This document shows, one piece after another, positions 7,247 to 15,157 of a DNA stretch of 38,301 bases; the first letter of the stretch is position 1, and each line of letters begins with the position of its first letter. The stretch comes from Clostridia bacterium (GTDB lineage: Bacteria > Bacillota > Clostridia > Oscillospirales > CAG-272). The DNA lies in contig JAFVYZ010000038.1 of assembly GCA_017508425.1 (NCBI GenBank), positions 1 through 38,301 on the forward strand, read 5' to 3'. Under the pieces are notes generated by a model that saw nothing but the letters and a program-made list of their open reading frames with translations, did not search any database and had not been told where the DNA came from. The translations under genes were made by a program, and so were the position numbers.

Positions 7247-7275
7247 TTGACAAGCATGCAAAAAAATGCGATAAT
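7247..7275 (+). promoter_or_regulatory. Promoter of the amidohydrolase-sugar kinase operon
   Basis: TTGACA (7247-7252), 17-nt spacer, GATAAT (7270-7275). The start codon is only about 20 nt downstream of the -10, so the leader is very short. Confidence 0.8.
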
Positions 7276-7295
7276 AAAGCCAAGAGGTGATTATT

Positions 7296-8174
7296 TTGAA
7301 TAAAATCTTAAAAATAGATATACACGCGCACGCAAGACCCGTGGAGGCTGTGCCTACGGACAGCATGCTTGAATACACGAGGGTGCTTGAAATATACGAC
7401 AAATTGGGGGTTGAACGGGGCGGAATTTTGCCGTTTATCCGCGAGAACAAGCCAAATGGTGTTCTTAGCTGGCAAAACGCAAAAATGCTCACCGAGCAAA
7501 ACCCCGACCGCTTTTTCTGGTACACCACAGTGGATCTTGAAAAGGATACCCACGACGGCAAGCCCCTTTTTGAGTTCTTGGCCGAGCAAAAGGCGCTGGG
7601 TGCCAAGGGCGTGGGGGAGGTGACCACTAAGCTTTATTTTGACGATCCGCGCGTCGGGGCGCTGTTTGATGCCGCCGCGGCGCTCGAGCTCCCCGTGCTC
7701 TTTCACACCGCCCCCGATTTCTCCGCGCGCTACGGCGTGGTGGATGATCTCGGGCTCCCGCGCCTTGAAAGGATGCTTGCCGCATACCCCACCGTCAAAT
7801 ACATCGGGCACGCCAAGGCGTTTTGGAGCGAAATTTCGGAGCTTGGGGACGAGAATGCGCGCGAAAAGACCTCAAAAGAGCCCGTGGTGGAGGGTCGCTT
7901 GCCGCATTTGATGCGTAAGTATAAAAATCTTTACTGCGACCTTTCCGCCGCGAGCGGCTCCAACGCCATGATGCGCGATCGTGCGTATGCCGCGCGCTTC
8001 CTTACCGAATTTTCCGATCGTGTGCTTTACGGGTGCGACATTTGCAACGAAAAGAGCACGTATCAGTACGAATTTGCCGAATTTTTAGACGGGCTCGCCG
8101 CTGACGGCAGTATCAGCGAGGCGACCTACCGCAAGGTCTTGCGCGAGAACGCCATGACGCTATTTCAGCTTTGA
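7296..8174 (+). CDS. Amidohydrolase family protein (amidohydrolase 2)
   Basis: A 292-residue TIM-barrel metallohydrolase/decarboxylase of the amidohydrolase 2 group (ACMSD/isoorotate decarboxylase/lactonase-like). Metal ligand candidates are HAH (H10, H12) near the N-terminus, the His in VLFHTAP, the His in IGHAKAF, and the Asp in LYGCDICN near the C-terminus. Start: TTG at 7296, 6 nt after GAGGTG. An in-frame GTG at 7287 lies inside that ribosome binding site and is less likely. It is followed 13 nt later by a sugar kinase, so the two are co-transcribed and perhaps act in one sugar-acid or lactone pathway (inference). The substrate is not determinable. Confidence 0.8.
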   Translation: MNKILKIDIHAHARPVEAVPTDSMLEYTRVLEIYDKLGVERGGILPFIRENKPNGVLSWQNAKMLTEQNPDRFFWYTTVDLEKDTHDGKPLFEFLAEQKALGAKGVGEVTTKLYFDDPRVGALFDAAAALELPVLFHTAPDFSARYGVVDDLGLPRLERMLAAYPTVKYIGHAKAFWSEISELGDENAREKTSKEPVVEGRLPHLMRKYKNLYCDLSAASGSNAMMRDRAYAARFLTEFSDRVLYGCDICNEKSTYQYEFAEFLDGLAADGSISEATYRKVLRENAMTLFQL

Positions 8175-8187
8175 AAGGATACAAGAG

Positions 8188-9216
8188 ATGGAATTTATCA
8201 AAAAGCAAGCAGAATTTGATCTGATCGGTCTTGGCGAGGTGATGCTTCGCCTCTCGCCCCCCGACAAGGAAAAGATCTCGCAAAGTGAGATCTTCGAGAA
8301 AAATTGCGGCGGGTCGGAGTTCAACGTCACGTCGGGTGCCGCCAACCTCGGCGTGCGCGCCGCCGTCATTACCAAGCTCCCCAAAAATAAGCTGGGCCAT
8401 TACGTGGCGCGACGCATCCGATACGGCAACGTGTCGGATGATTATGTGGTCTGGGATTACAGCGAGGAGCGCCGCCTTGGTATTTACTATTATGAAAGCG
8501 GCGTGTACCCCCGTAAGTCTGCCGTCGTTTACGACCGCGCCGATTCTTCGGTGTGCTCGCTGGATATTTCCGAGATCCCCTCGGATATTTACGAAAAGAC
8601 GCGCGTGTTCCATTTCAGCTCCATTTCTCTGGCGCTGGGTGAACGCCTTCGCGCCACCACGCTTGCCGTGATGCGCCAAATGAAGGAGCGGGGTGTGGCG
8701 ATCAGCTTTGACGTCAACTACCGCGCCACGCTCTGGAGTGAGGAGGAGGCGCGCGAGGTGATCAAGGGCGTGCTCCCTTTTGTGGATATCCTCTTTGTTT
8801 CGGAGGAAACATCGCGCCGTATGATGGGGAAGACGGGCACGCTTGACGAGATCATGAAGAGCTATGCCGACGAGTTTGGTTGTAAGATTGTTGCGACTAC
8901 GCGCCGCGAGGTGGTGAGCCCCACCAAGCACAATTTTGGGTCGCGCATTTACTACAATGGCGAATTTTTCGAGGAGCCGCATTATATGGGCATCGAGGTG
9001 ATCGATCGTGTGGGTAGCGGTGACGCGTACGTCGCGGGCGTGCTTTACGGGCTCCTGACGGGCAATGACGTTGCACGTGCGATGTCCTACGGCAATGCGC
9101 TGAGCGCCATTAAGAATACCGTATCGGGTGATATGTCGATCAGCTCGATGGATGAGGTTGAAGGGATCATCGCCTCGCACCGAAAGACGGGTGTGCAGGA
9201 CGAAATGGTGCGATAA
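8188..9216 (+). CDS. PfkB-family carbohydrate kinase (2-keto-3-deoxygluconate kinase-like)
   Basis: A 342-residue ribokinase-fold sugar kinase. It has the N-terminal sugar-binding GGSEFNV (41-47), FDVNYR (174-179, a KdgK-like segment) and the catalytic loop DRVGSGDAYVAG (273-284) with base D279. The anion-hole motif is GSGD rather than the common GAGD, a conservative change. Family members phosphorylate sugars or sugar acids with ATP in the cytosol. KDG kinase would fit a uronate pathway fed by a heparinase-type lyase, but this is an inference from similarity and context. Start: ATG with AAAGGA 9 nt upstream. It is the second gene of the operon starting at 7296. No clear terminator was seen, though AAATGCGCGCATTT (9249-9262) is a perfect palindrome. 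Confidence 0.85.
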   Translation: MEFIKKQAEFDLIGLGEVMLRLSPPDKEKISQSEIFEKNCGGSEFNVTSGAANLGVRAAVITKLPKNKLGHYVARRIRYGNVSDDYVVWDYSEERRLGIYYYESGVYPRKSAVVYDRADSSVCSLDISEIPSDIYEKTRVFHFSSISLALGERLRATTLAVMRQMKERGVAISFDVNYRATLWSEEEAREVIKGVLPFVDILFVSEETSRRMMGKTGTLDEIMKSYADEFGCKIVATTRREVVSPTKHNFGSRIYYNGEFFEEPHYMGIEVIDRVGSGDAYVAGVLYGLLTGNDVARAMSYGNALSAIKNTVSGDMSISSMDEVEGIIASHRKTGVQDEMVR

Positions 9217-9294
9217 GGCGGTTGTTGCAGATAGCACTTTTTTTGGAAAAATGCGCGCATTTCAGCATTATCCTCGCGCGTGCGCGTGCGATGC

Positions 9295-9324
9295 TTGACG
9301 GAAATCTTTTATAAATGAGATAAT
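9295..9324 (+). promoter_or_regulatory. Promoter of the GH20-CocE-MBL operon
   Basis: TTGACG (9295-9300), 18-nt spacer, GATAAT (9319-9324). The leader is about 120 nt, long for this window, and contains a hairpin GCTATTT/AAATAGC (9358-9377) followed by TTTT, plus a CGTG/CACG stem (about 9420-9434). That leaves room for post-initiation control, but no known riboswitch is recognised. Confidence 0.65.
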
Positions 9325-9450
9325 AATATGGGCCTGTAGCGTTTTTGGCAGATAAGAGCTATTTTTTGTGAAATAGCCTTTTGGCTTGACGGGGCAGGAT
9401 CTAATATGGGAGAATACCGCGTGGCATCGTCACGAAAGGGAGGAAAAGCA

Positions 9451-11856
9451 ATGAATTTTACCGCTTTGTTTGATGAAAAAAAGGGAACGACATACCGCTA
9501 TACCAAGCGCGGCACGACCGAGGCATACCTGCCTGATAAGGTGTGTGAGGAGAGCGCATTACCGCAGTATGATGGCTCGAACGGCAATTTGTTTGCCCGT
9601 CGCCCCGTGATATTCGGCGGCAGTAAGCTGCTGGATGGGGGTGTGGATCTTTCAGTATCGATGGGAGAGTGCCGCTTTGTGGACCGCGTGGCGCTGACGC
9701 TCACCGAAAAAAGCCGGCTTTTGAAGATCGAGATCCTCATGCCCGAGGGCGGTGTGCTGAAGCCGGTTGCCGTCAAGGAAAATCCTGCGGCCGGTGAGCT
9801 TTTGGTATTGCCTGTTGGTGTTTTTGGTGCCGACCTCACGGTGCGTTTGTCGGGCGATTATGCCGACGCAGGTCTGGCGTTTGTTGAGATATTTGTTGCC
9901 AATGGCGTGGAAAACGCCGTGTATCCGCAGCCCCTTGAGATGGCTGTGCGAGAGGGCGCGTTGCCGCTTGACGGTATTTTGACCTTTACGGTATTCGACG
10001 AGATCGCGCGCGGCGGTGCTGCCTATCTTTCGGAGCGCTTTGCTGAGCGCTTTGACAAGGCCCTTGCCGAGGGGAAGGGAGAGGGCAATATCACATTTTC
10101 CTTTGCTGATATGGAAAAGGATGCTTATGAGCTGACGGTCAATGCCGATGGCGTTTCGGTAAAATCGGGCGGCGTGCGCGGATTTTTCTATGCCGTTGAT
10201 ACGCTGTTGCAGCTTGTGCGTGACGGGGAGATCCCATATTTACATATTGTTGACAAGCCCCTGCTTGACATGCGCGGTGTGCATATCCTTTTGCCCGCGC
10301 GCTGTGATATTCCGTTTTTAAAGCGCTTGGTGCGAGAAATTCTGGTGCCGATGCGCTACAACGTGGTGTTTTTACAGCTTTCGGGCGCGATGCGCTATGA
10401 AAAATATCCCGAGATCAATGAAAAATGGCTCGAGGCCTGCCGGCGCTATGCGGCCGGCGAGTGGCCGAAGCCCGCGCATTACGGGTCGCTTGGACACGAC
10501 GTGCTTGAGAAGCACGAGATCGCTGATATTTGTGCGTATATCCGCAGCTTTGGTATCGAGATCGTACCCGAGGTGCAGTCCCTTAGCCATGTGCAGTATA
10601 TCACAACGGCTTATCCCGAGCTTGCCGAGCGGCAAGAAAAGGAGAAGGCGGAGATCGACGCCTACGTGGCGGACGATCGCCCCGAGGAGTTTTACGCGCA
10701 CGATATGTGCCCACAGCATCCGCGCTATTACGAGGTGATCTTCGGTATCATCGACGAGGTGGTCGAGCTCATTCGCCCCGAGCGCTTTATTCACGTGGGG
10801 CATGATGAGGCCTATGGCCTTGCCAAGTGCCCTGTTTGCAGTAAGATCGGTGGGGCCAAGGTCTATGCCGATGAGGTCACGCGTCTGAATGAATACGTGA
10901 AATCCAAGGGCCTTACCATGATGATGTGGGCGGATATGCTGCAAAACAAGCGCTATTCGGTGCCGGAGGCCCTGTCGCTTGTGCCGCGCGATGTCGTGCT
11001 CCTCGACTTTACCTGGTATTTTGACCTTGATAAGGATATTGAGGATAAGCTGCTTGCCAAGGGCCACCGCGTACTTATGGGCAATATGTACTCGAGCCAT
11101 TACCCGAGATACGAGAGCCGCATCCGCAAAAAGGGCATGCTTGGTGCTGAGGTATCCACGTGGATACACTGCAACGAGCACCATTACGCCTTTGAGGGCA
11201 AGCTTTACGATTTGGTGTACTCCGCCAATATGATGTGGAGTGATGCCTACGACAGCGCATACCGTCGCACCTATAATGCCATCGTTATGCCCCGCCTTTG
11301 GGAGATCAGAGAGCGCATCGGTGCTTTGCCCAAGGGCAAAACGCACGCACTGCCGCTTGACGGGTCCGTAAAAAACGTACCGAGCGATCTTTTGTGGCAG
11401 ATGCCGTATGAGCGAGCCGTCAAGCTGACAAGCGCGCAAGCCGAGGTTGAAATACCCGTGGGGACGTGTGCAAGAATGCTCACCTTCACGCACACAACCG
11501 ATCTTGCCGCCTCGCGCGTGATGTGGCAGGGCGCCCAAAAAATCGGCGAGTACGTGCTTCAATACGAGGACGGTACCGAATACGCGTATCCCTTGCTTTA
11601 TGCCGACAATATTATGAAATATACCTACACCTACGGCGCGCCCTATGAAACGGTCCTGTTCCGTCACGAGGGGTATGGCGCGACCTATACGGCAAAGCCC
11701 TTTGCGGGTAAGGATAAGAATGGGAAGGATTTTACGTTGCTGACCTGTCCTGTGAAAAATCCCCACCCCGAAAAGCGCATTGTGAAGATTATAGCAAGAC
11801 ATATGAAAAATACCGATGCCGCTATTTTGTTGTTTGAGGTAGCGCGCGTCGATTGA
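9451..11856 (+). CDS. GH20 beta-N-acetylhexosaminidase-like glycosidase
   Basis: An 801-residue protein. Residues 1-160 form a poorly recognised N-terminal beta-rich region, about 160-265 a GH20b-like alpha/beta domain, and about 270-620 the GH20 TIM barrel. The catalytic pair is D452-E453 in HVGHDEA, and MMMWADM further on is typical of GH20. The enzyme releases terminal GlcNAc/GalNAc from oligosaccharides by substrate-assisted catalysis. There is no signal peptide, which implies a cytosolic enzyme acting on imported glycans. Start: ATG after GGGAGGAAAAGCA; an in-frame ATG at 9406 has no adequate ribosome binding site. First gene of a four-gene operon, with the next gene 19 nt downstream. 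The C-terminal about 180 residues lack a recognised domain. Confidence 0.88.
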   Translation: MNFTALFDEKKGTTYRYTKRGTTEAYLPDKVCEESALPQYDGSNGNLFARRPVIFGGSKLLDGGVDLSVSMGECRFVDRVALTLTEKSRLLKIEILMPEGGVLKPVAVKENPAAGELLVLPVGVFGADLTVRLSGDYADAGLAFVEIFVANGVENAVYPQPLEMAVREGALPLDGILTFTVFDEIARGGAAYLSERFAERFDKALAEGKGEGNITFSFADMEKDAYELTVNADGVSVKSGGVRGFFYAVDTLLQLVRDGEIPYLHIVDKPLLDMRGVHILLPARCDIPFLKRLVREILVPMRYNVVFLQLSGAMRYEKYPEINEKWLEACRRYAAGEWPKPAHYGSLGHDVLEKHEIADICAYIRSFGIEIVPEVQSLSHVQYITTAYPELAERQEKEKAEIDAYVADDRPEEFYAHDMCPQHPRYYEVIFGIIDEVVELIRPERFIHVGHDEAYGLAKCPVCSKIGGAKVYADEVTRLNEYVKSKGLTMMMWADMLQNKRYSVPEALSLVPRDVVLLDFTWYFDLDKDIEDKLLAKGHRVLMGNMYSSHYPRYESRIRKKGMLGAEVSTWIHCNEHHYAFEGKLYDLVYSANMMWSDAYDSAYRRTYNAIVMPRLWEIRERIGALPKGKTHALPLDGSVKNVPSDLLWQMPYERAVKLTSAQAEVEIPVGTCARMLTFTHTTDLAASRVMWQGAQKIGEYVLQYEDGTEYAYPLLYADNIMKYTYTYGAPYETVLFRHEGYGATYTAKPFAGKDKNGKDFTLLTCPVKNPHPEKRIVKIIARHMKNTDAAILLFEVARVD

Positions 11857-11875
11857 TTTGAAAAAGGAGTTATTG

Positions 11876-13435
11876 ATGTCACGCGTTTCTTATTACGAGT
11901 ACATAAAAGTAGATGGCGCGGAGCTGTTTACCGTCGTTTGCCTGCCCGATGAGGTGGGCACCTTCCCGACCGTTTTGTTCCGCAAGCCCTATCAGGATAC
12001 CGAGGTCAACATGACCGAGCAGGAGGTTGCGGACCTTTATCTTGAAAAAAAGGAAAAGTGGCTCGATCGCGGTTACGCCTTTGTGCATCAGCACTGCCGC
12101 GGCAGGGGCAAGAGCACGGGTGACTACGTGCCCTATATCTACGAGCGAGAGGACGGTCTCGCGCTTCAGGAGTGGGTGCGTAAGCAGTCCTTTTATAACG
12201 GCGAGCTTTTCTTGCTTGGCGGGAGCTATTGCAGCTCGGTGCATTACGTAACAGCACCCTTTGCGCCCGATATCAAGGGCGCGGTGCTCGGCGTACAGGA
12301 TAGCGAGCGCTACAATATCATGTACCGTAACGGCTTTTTCAATATCGGGCTTCACGGCAGATGGTACGCCTCAAACTATAAGAAAAACACCATGCCCGAA
12401 AAGCCCTATGTGCAAGAGAGCTACCTGACACTACCGTTGAAGGACTTTTCAAAGGTGGTGTTTGGGGAAGAGATCCCGAGCTTTGACGAGCCCTTGAAGC
12501 ACCCCGACAAGAACGACCCGTTCTGGGAAACGCGCTTTGGCGGTGGGGAGGCGAGAGGGGCGACCGACCACGCAAACATTCCCATTCTCTTTACCACGGG
12601 CTATTACGATCTTTACACGCGCGGCACGTTTGATATGTGGCGCGCCCTGGATGAGAAAACGAAGCCGCAGTGTGCATTGCTGGTAAATCCTTACGACCAT
12701 TCCGGCTTGCCGACACACGCGCCGTGCGTATTTGAAAACGCAACGATTGCCGAGCAGTTTGGAGATTACGAGCGCGACTGGTTTGATTATATCCGCGGCA
12801 AGTGCGCAGCACCTTGCCCCGTCGGCCGGGTGAGCTACTACAAGATGTTTGGCGACACGTGGTGCACCGACGATTTCCTTCAGCCCGAAAAATCGGTGAC
12901 GTTTACCCTCGGTGAGGGCGAGAAAACCTACCGTTATAACCCTTATGCCCCCGCAACCTTTAAGGGCGGGCTTTCGGGTGTGTTCCACAATACCGCCTTT
13001 CAGGATAAGCCGAACAGCCGCTACGACATTATAAGCTTTTACACGCCCGAATTTGAGGAGGATACCTTTATCAAGGGGCGTATGTCGGCAAAGCTCGCGG
13101 TGCGCTCCACTTGTGAGGATACCTGCTTTTACGTGCGCGTTTCTCTTGCCAAGGAGGAGGGCGACCTTGGCATGCGCGACGACATCAACCAGATCTCGAA
13201 CTTTAACCCCGCGTACGTGCCGGGCGAGGAGCAGGAGATGACCTTCGAGTTTGACGACCACGCTTTTGTGGTGAAGAAGGGTGAGCGCCTTCGTGTGGAT
13301 ATCTCCTCCTCGGCGCACCCCTATTACGTGCGCCACACCAACAACCGCGGTCTTTTCTCGGAGCAGACCACGGCGAAGATCGCCGATAACACCGTGATAC
13401 TCGACAAATCCACCTTGACGATATATATTGAATGA
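11876..13435 (+). CDS. CocE/NonD-family alpha/beta hydrolase
   Basis: A 519-residue serine hydrolase of the X-Pro dipeptidyl-peptidase (S15)/cocaine esterase family. Its triad is readable: nucleophile S117 in GGSYCSS (usually GxSYGG), D245 in TGYYDLYTRG and H275 in NPYDHSG. HCRGRGKSTG (73-82) matches the conserved RGxGxSxG region. The C-terminal jelly-roll domain spans about 340-519. The family cleaves esters or peptide bonds; here a deacylase role on glycans or cell-wall fragments is possible but unproven. No signal peptide. Start: ATG with AAGGAG 7 nt upstream. Second gene of the GH20 operon, with an MBL-fold gene 10 nt downstream. Confidence 0.85.
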   Translation: MSRVSYYEYIKVDGAELFTVVCLPDEVGTFPTVLFRKPYQDTEVNMTEQEVADLYLEKKEKWLDRGYAFVHQHCRGRGKSTGDYVPYIYEREDGLALQEWVRKQSFYNGELFLLGGSYCSSVHYVTAPFAPDIKGAVLGVQDSERYNIMYRNGFFNIGLHGRWYASNYKKNTMPEKPYVQESYLTLPLKDFSKVVFGEEIPSFDEPLKHPDKNDPFWETRFGGGEARGATDHANIPILFTTGYYDLYTRGTFDMWRALDEKTKPQCALLVNPYDHSGLPTHAPCVFENATIAEQFGDYERDWFDYIRGKCAAPCPVGRVSYYKMFGDTWCTDDFLQPEKSVTFTLGEGEKTYRYNPYAPATFKGGLSGVFHNTAFQDKPNSRYDIISFYTPEFEEDTFIKGRMSAKLAVRSTCEDTCFYVRVSLAKEEGDLGMRDDINQISNFNPAYVPGEEQEMTFEFDDHAFVVKKGERLRVDISSSAHPYYVRHTNNRGLFSEQTTAKIADNTVILDKSTLTIYIE

Positions 13436-13445
13436 GGAGAAGCAT

Positions 13446-14222
13446 ATGAAACTTTTATTTTTAGGAACGGGCACAGCGGGCTCTAAAAGAAAATACGAAC
13501 ATGAAATAGAGGCCCACCGCCGTCGGTGCTCCTCGCTTTTGCTCGATGAGAACGTATTGGTGGACACGCCGAAGCAGTCCTTTGACTATGCCACAAAGCT
13601 GGGTGTGGATACTTCTCTTATCACCGACGTGTTTCTCTCGCACCTGCACAGCGACCATTACAACAAGGAGGCATTTTTAAATTGGGTGAATGCCGCCAAG
13701 GGGAAAATAAACCTTTGGTGCGGTAAAAGAATCGCGCAAGGCCTTGAGCTCTCCGAGGAGGAGCTGGAAAAGGTAAATTTATGCCCCATTGAGGAGATGG
13801 ATGAGTTTGACGTGGCGGGTATGCACGTGGTGGCACTGCCTGCCAATCATGCAGGTGTGCATGCGCTTCACTACGTTTTTGAAAAGGATGGAAAGCGCCT
13901 GTATTACGGCCTTGACGGTGCGTGGTTTACGCCCCTTGAATGGCGATATATACACGGCAGCGGTCTTGCGTTTGATGCGATGATCATCGATTCCACGAAC
14001 CTGTCGCATGATCCGATCAAATACGGCAATTACGGTGAGCACAACAATTATCTCCTGCTGCCTGTCGTGGTGCAAACGCTGCAGGGATCCGGCGTGGCAG
14101 GAGAAAACACCAAGCTGATTGCCGGTCACATCGGCCCTCATATGAATGATGTCGAGGCGATCGAGTACATAAAGAGTCTTGGCATGATCCCCGCCTATGA
14201 TGGGCTTGTGCTTGAAATTTAA
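13446..14222 (+). CDS. MBL-fold metallohydrolase, PhnP-like, paralogue 1
   Basis: A 258-residue metallo-beta-lactamase-fold protein starting MKLLFLGTGTAGS. The metal motif HLHSDH (H66, H68, D70, H71), H135 in PANHAG, D157 in YGLDG and a C-terminal His in AGHIGPH give a complete dinuclear site. The LGTG opening and general layout resemble PhnP/RNase Z-type phosphodiesterases. The PhnP cysteine cluster is not present. Start: ATG with GAGGAG upstream; the gene begins 10 nt after CocE. The neighbour at 14243 is a tandem paralogue of nearly equal length. A cytosolic phosphodiesterase or lactonase role in the operon is likely; the substrate is unknown. Confidence 0.85.
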   Translation: MKLLFLGTGTAGSKRKYEHEIEAHRRRCSSLLLDENVLVDTPKQSFDYATKLGVDTSLITDVFLSHLHSDHYNKEAFLNWVNAAKGKINLWCGKRIAQGLELSEEELEKVNLCPIEEMDEFDVAGMHVVALPANHAGVHALHYVFEKDGKRLYYGLDGAWFTPLEWRYIHGSGLAFDAMIIDSTNLSHDPIKYGNYGEHNNYLLLPVVVQTLQGSGVAGENTKLIAGHIGPHMNDVEAIEYIKSLGMIPAYDGLVLEI

Positions 14223-14242
14223 TTTTGGGGAGGGCATATCTT

Positions 14243-15025
14243 ATGAAGCTCTTATTTCTTGGCACGGGCGGCTCAGAGGTCAAGCTGGTGCCCGAGTGCG
14301 AGGTCACGGGGGAATACCGCCGTGCGACCTCGATGCTCATCGATGAAAACGTGGTGGTGGACCTCGGGATCCAATCCTTTGATTTTGCCACAAAGCTGGG
14401 GGCAAAAACCGATGGCATCACCGACATTTTTCTCTCGCACACGCACCGCGACCACTATATGAAACAGGCGCTCCTTGGATACTTGTCCGTGGCAAAATGC
14501 AAGATCGACCTGTGGTGCCCCGAGGTATCGGCACAGGCGATCGCACAGAGCCTTTCGGAAGAGGAGCTCGAAAAGGTGACCGTTCACCCCGTAAAGCCGC
14601 TGGACAGATGGGAGGCGGGCGGCCTTTCCATCTTGGCGCTCCCCGCCAACCACACCGATCCCAATACGGTGCATTACGTTTTTGAAAAGGACGGCAAGCG
14701 CCTTTACTACGGGCTTGACGGTATGTGGTTTGCCCCGCTTGAGTGGCGTTGGCTTTTCCGCGGTGCGCCGCTGGATGCCGCGATCATTGACGCGACCTTC
14801 GTTTGTGAGAACCCTCGCCGCTTTGGCAAGCTTGACGGGCACAACAATATCATCACCCTGCCCGCGATCCGCGATTTTATGCGCGCAACGGGCGTGGCAC
14901 GCCCCGACACCGTGCTGCTCGCCTCTCACGTAGCGCCGCAGCCCGATGAGGCCGAGGAGTGGTTTAGGCGTCTTGAGGAAATGGGATATTTGCCCACCTA
15001 CGACGGCTTTGTCTTTGAGGTGTAA
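14243..15025 (+). CDS. MBL-fold metallohydrolase, PhnP-like, paralogue 2
   Basis: A 260-residue protein related to the preceding gene along its whole length, sharing MKLLFLGTG, QSFD.ATKLG, LSEEELEKV, VFEKDGKRLYYGLDG and YDG..., with the same ligand set (HTHRDH 66-71, H137 in PANHTD, D159). It differs most in the loop after LGTG and in the C-terminal lid (SHVAPQ instead of GHIGPH), regions that would shape the pocket. Start: ATG, with GGGGAGGG ending 8 nt upstream, 20 nt after the previous stop. Last gene of the operon; its TAA overlaps the terminator at 15024-15057. The pair suggests duplication followed by change of substrate. Confidence 0.85.
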   Translation: MKLLFLGTGGSEVKLVPECEVTGEYRRATSMLIDENVVVDLGIQSFDFATKLGAKTDGITDIFLSHTHRDHYMKQALLGYLSVAKCKIDLWCPEVSAQAIAQSLSEEELEKVTVHPVKPLDRWEAGGLSILALPANHTDPNTVHYVFEKDGKRLYYGLDGMWFAPLEWRWLFRGAPLDAAIIDATFVCENPRRFGKLDGHNNIITLPAIRDFMRATGVARPDTVLLASHVAPQPDEAEEWFRRLEEMGYLPTYDGFVFEV

Positions 15026-15057
15026 ACAAAAAAGGAGCGTACGCTCCTTTTTTGTTT
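15024..15057. terminator. Terminator of the GH20-CocE-MBL operon
   Basis: A perfect 34-nt palindrome (15024-15040 and 15041-15057) with stem core GGAGCGT and A/T-rich arms. It overlaps the stop codon of the second MBL gene. Confidence 0.93.
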
Positions 15058-15083
15058 TGACAGGGCTTTGCGGAAAATAACGA

Positions 15084-15112
15084 TTGAAATCGCCGTCACC
15101 GTATGCTATAAT
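15084..15112 (+). promoter_or_regulatory. Promoter of the three-domain phosphoesterase gene
   Basis: TTGAAA (15084-15089), 17-nt spacer ending in an extended TGC, TATAAT (15107-15112). The start codon lies 46 nt downstream with AAAGGA at about 15147-15152. Confidence 0.87.
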
Positions 15113-15157
15113 GGTGGCATACGACAAAAAACGGCCGTGTGCCGTGAAAGGAACCCC

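Noticed and set aside
7079-7627. Long N-terminal extension of the aminotransferase
   Set aside because: The added part crosses the promoter region and the divergent amidohydrolase gene; the ATG at 7078 has GGAGG at the right distance.
9406-9450. Upstream ATG as start of the GH20 gene
   Set aside because: The ATG at 9451 directly follows GGGAGGAAAAGCA, whereas the one at 9406 has no ribosome binding site.
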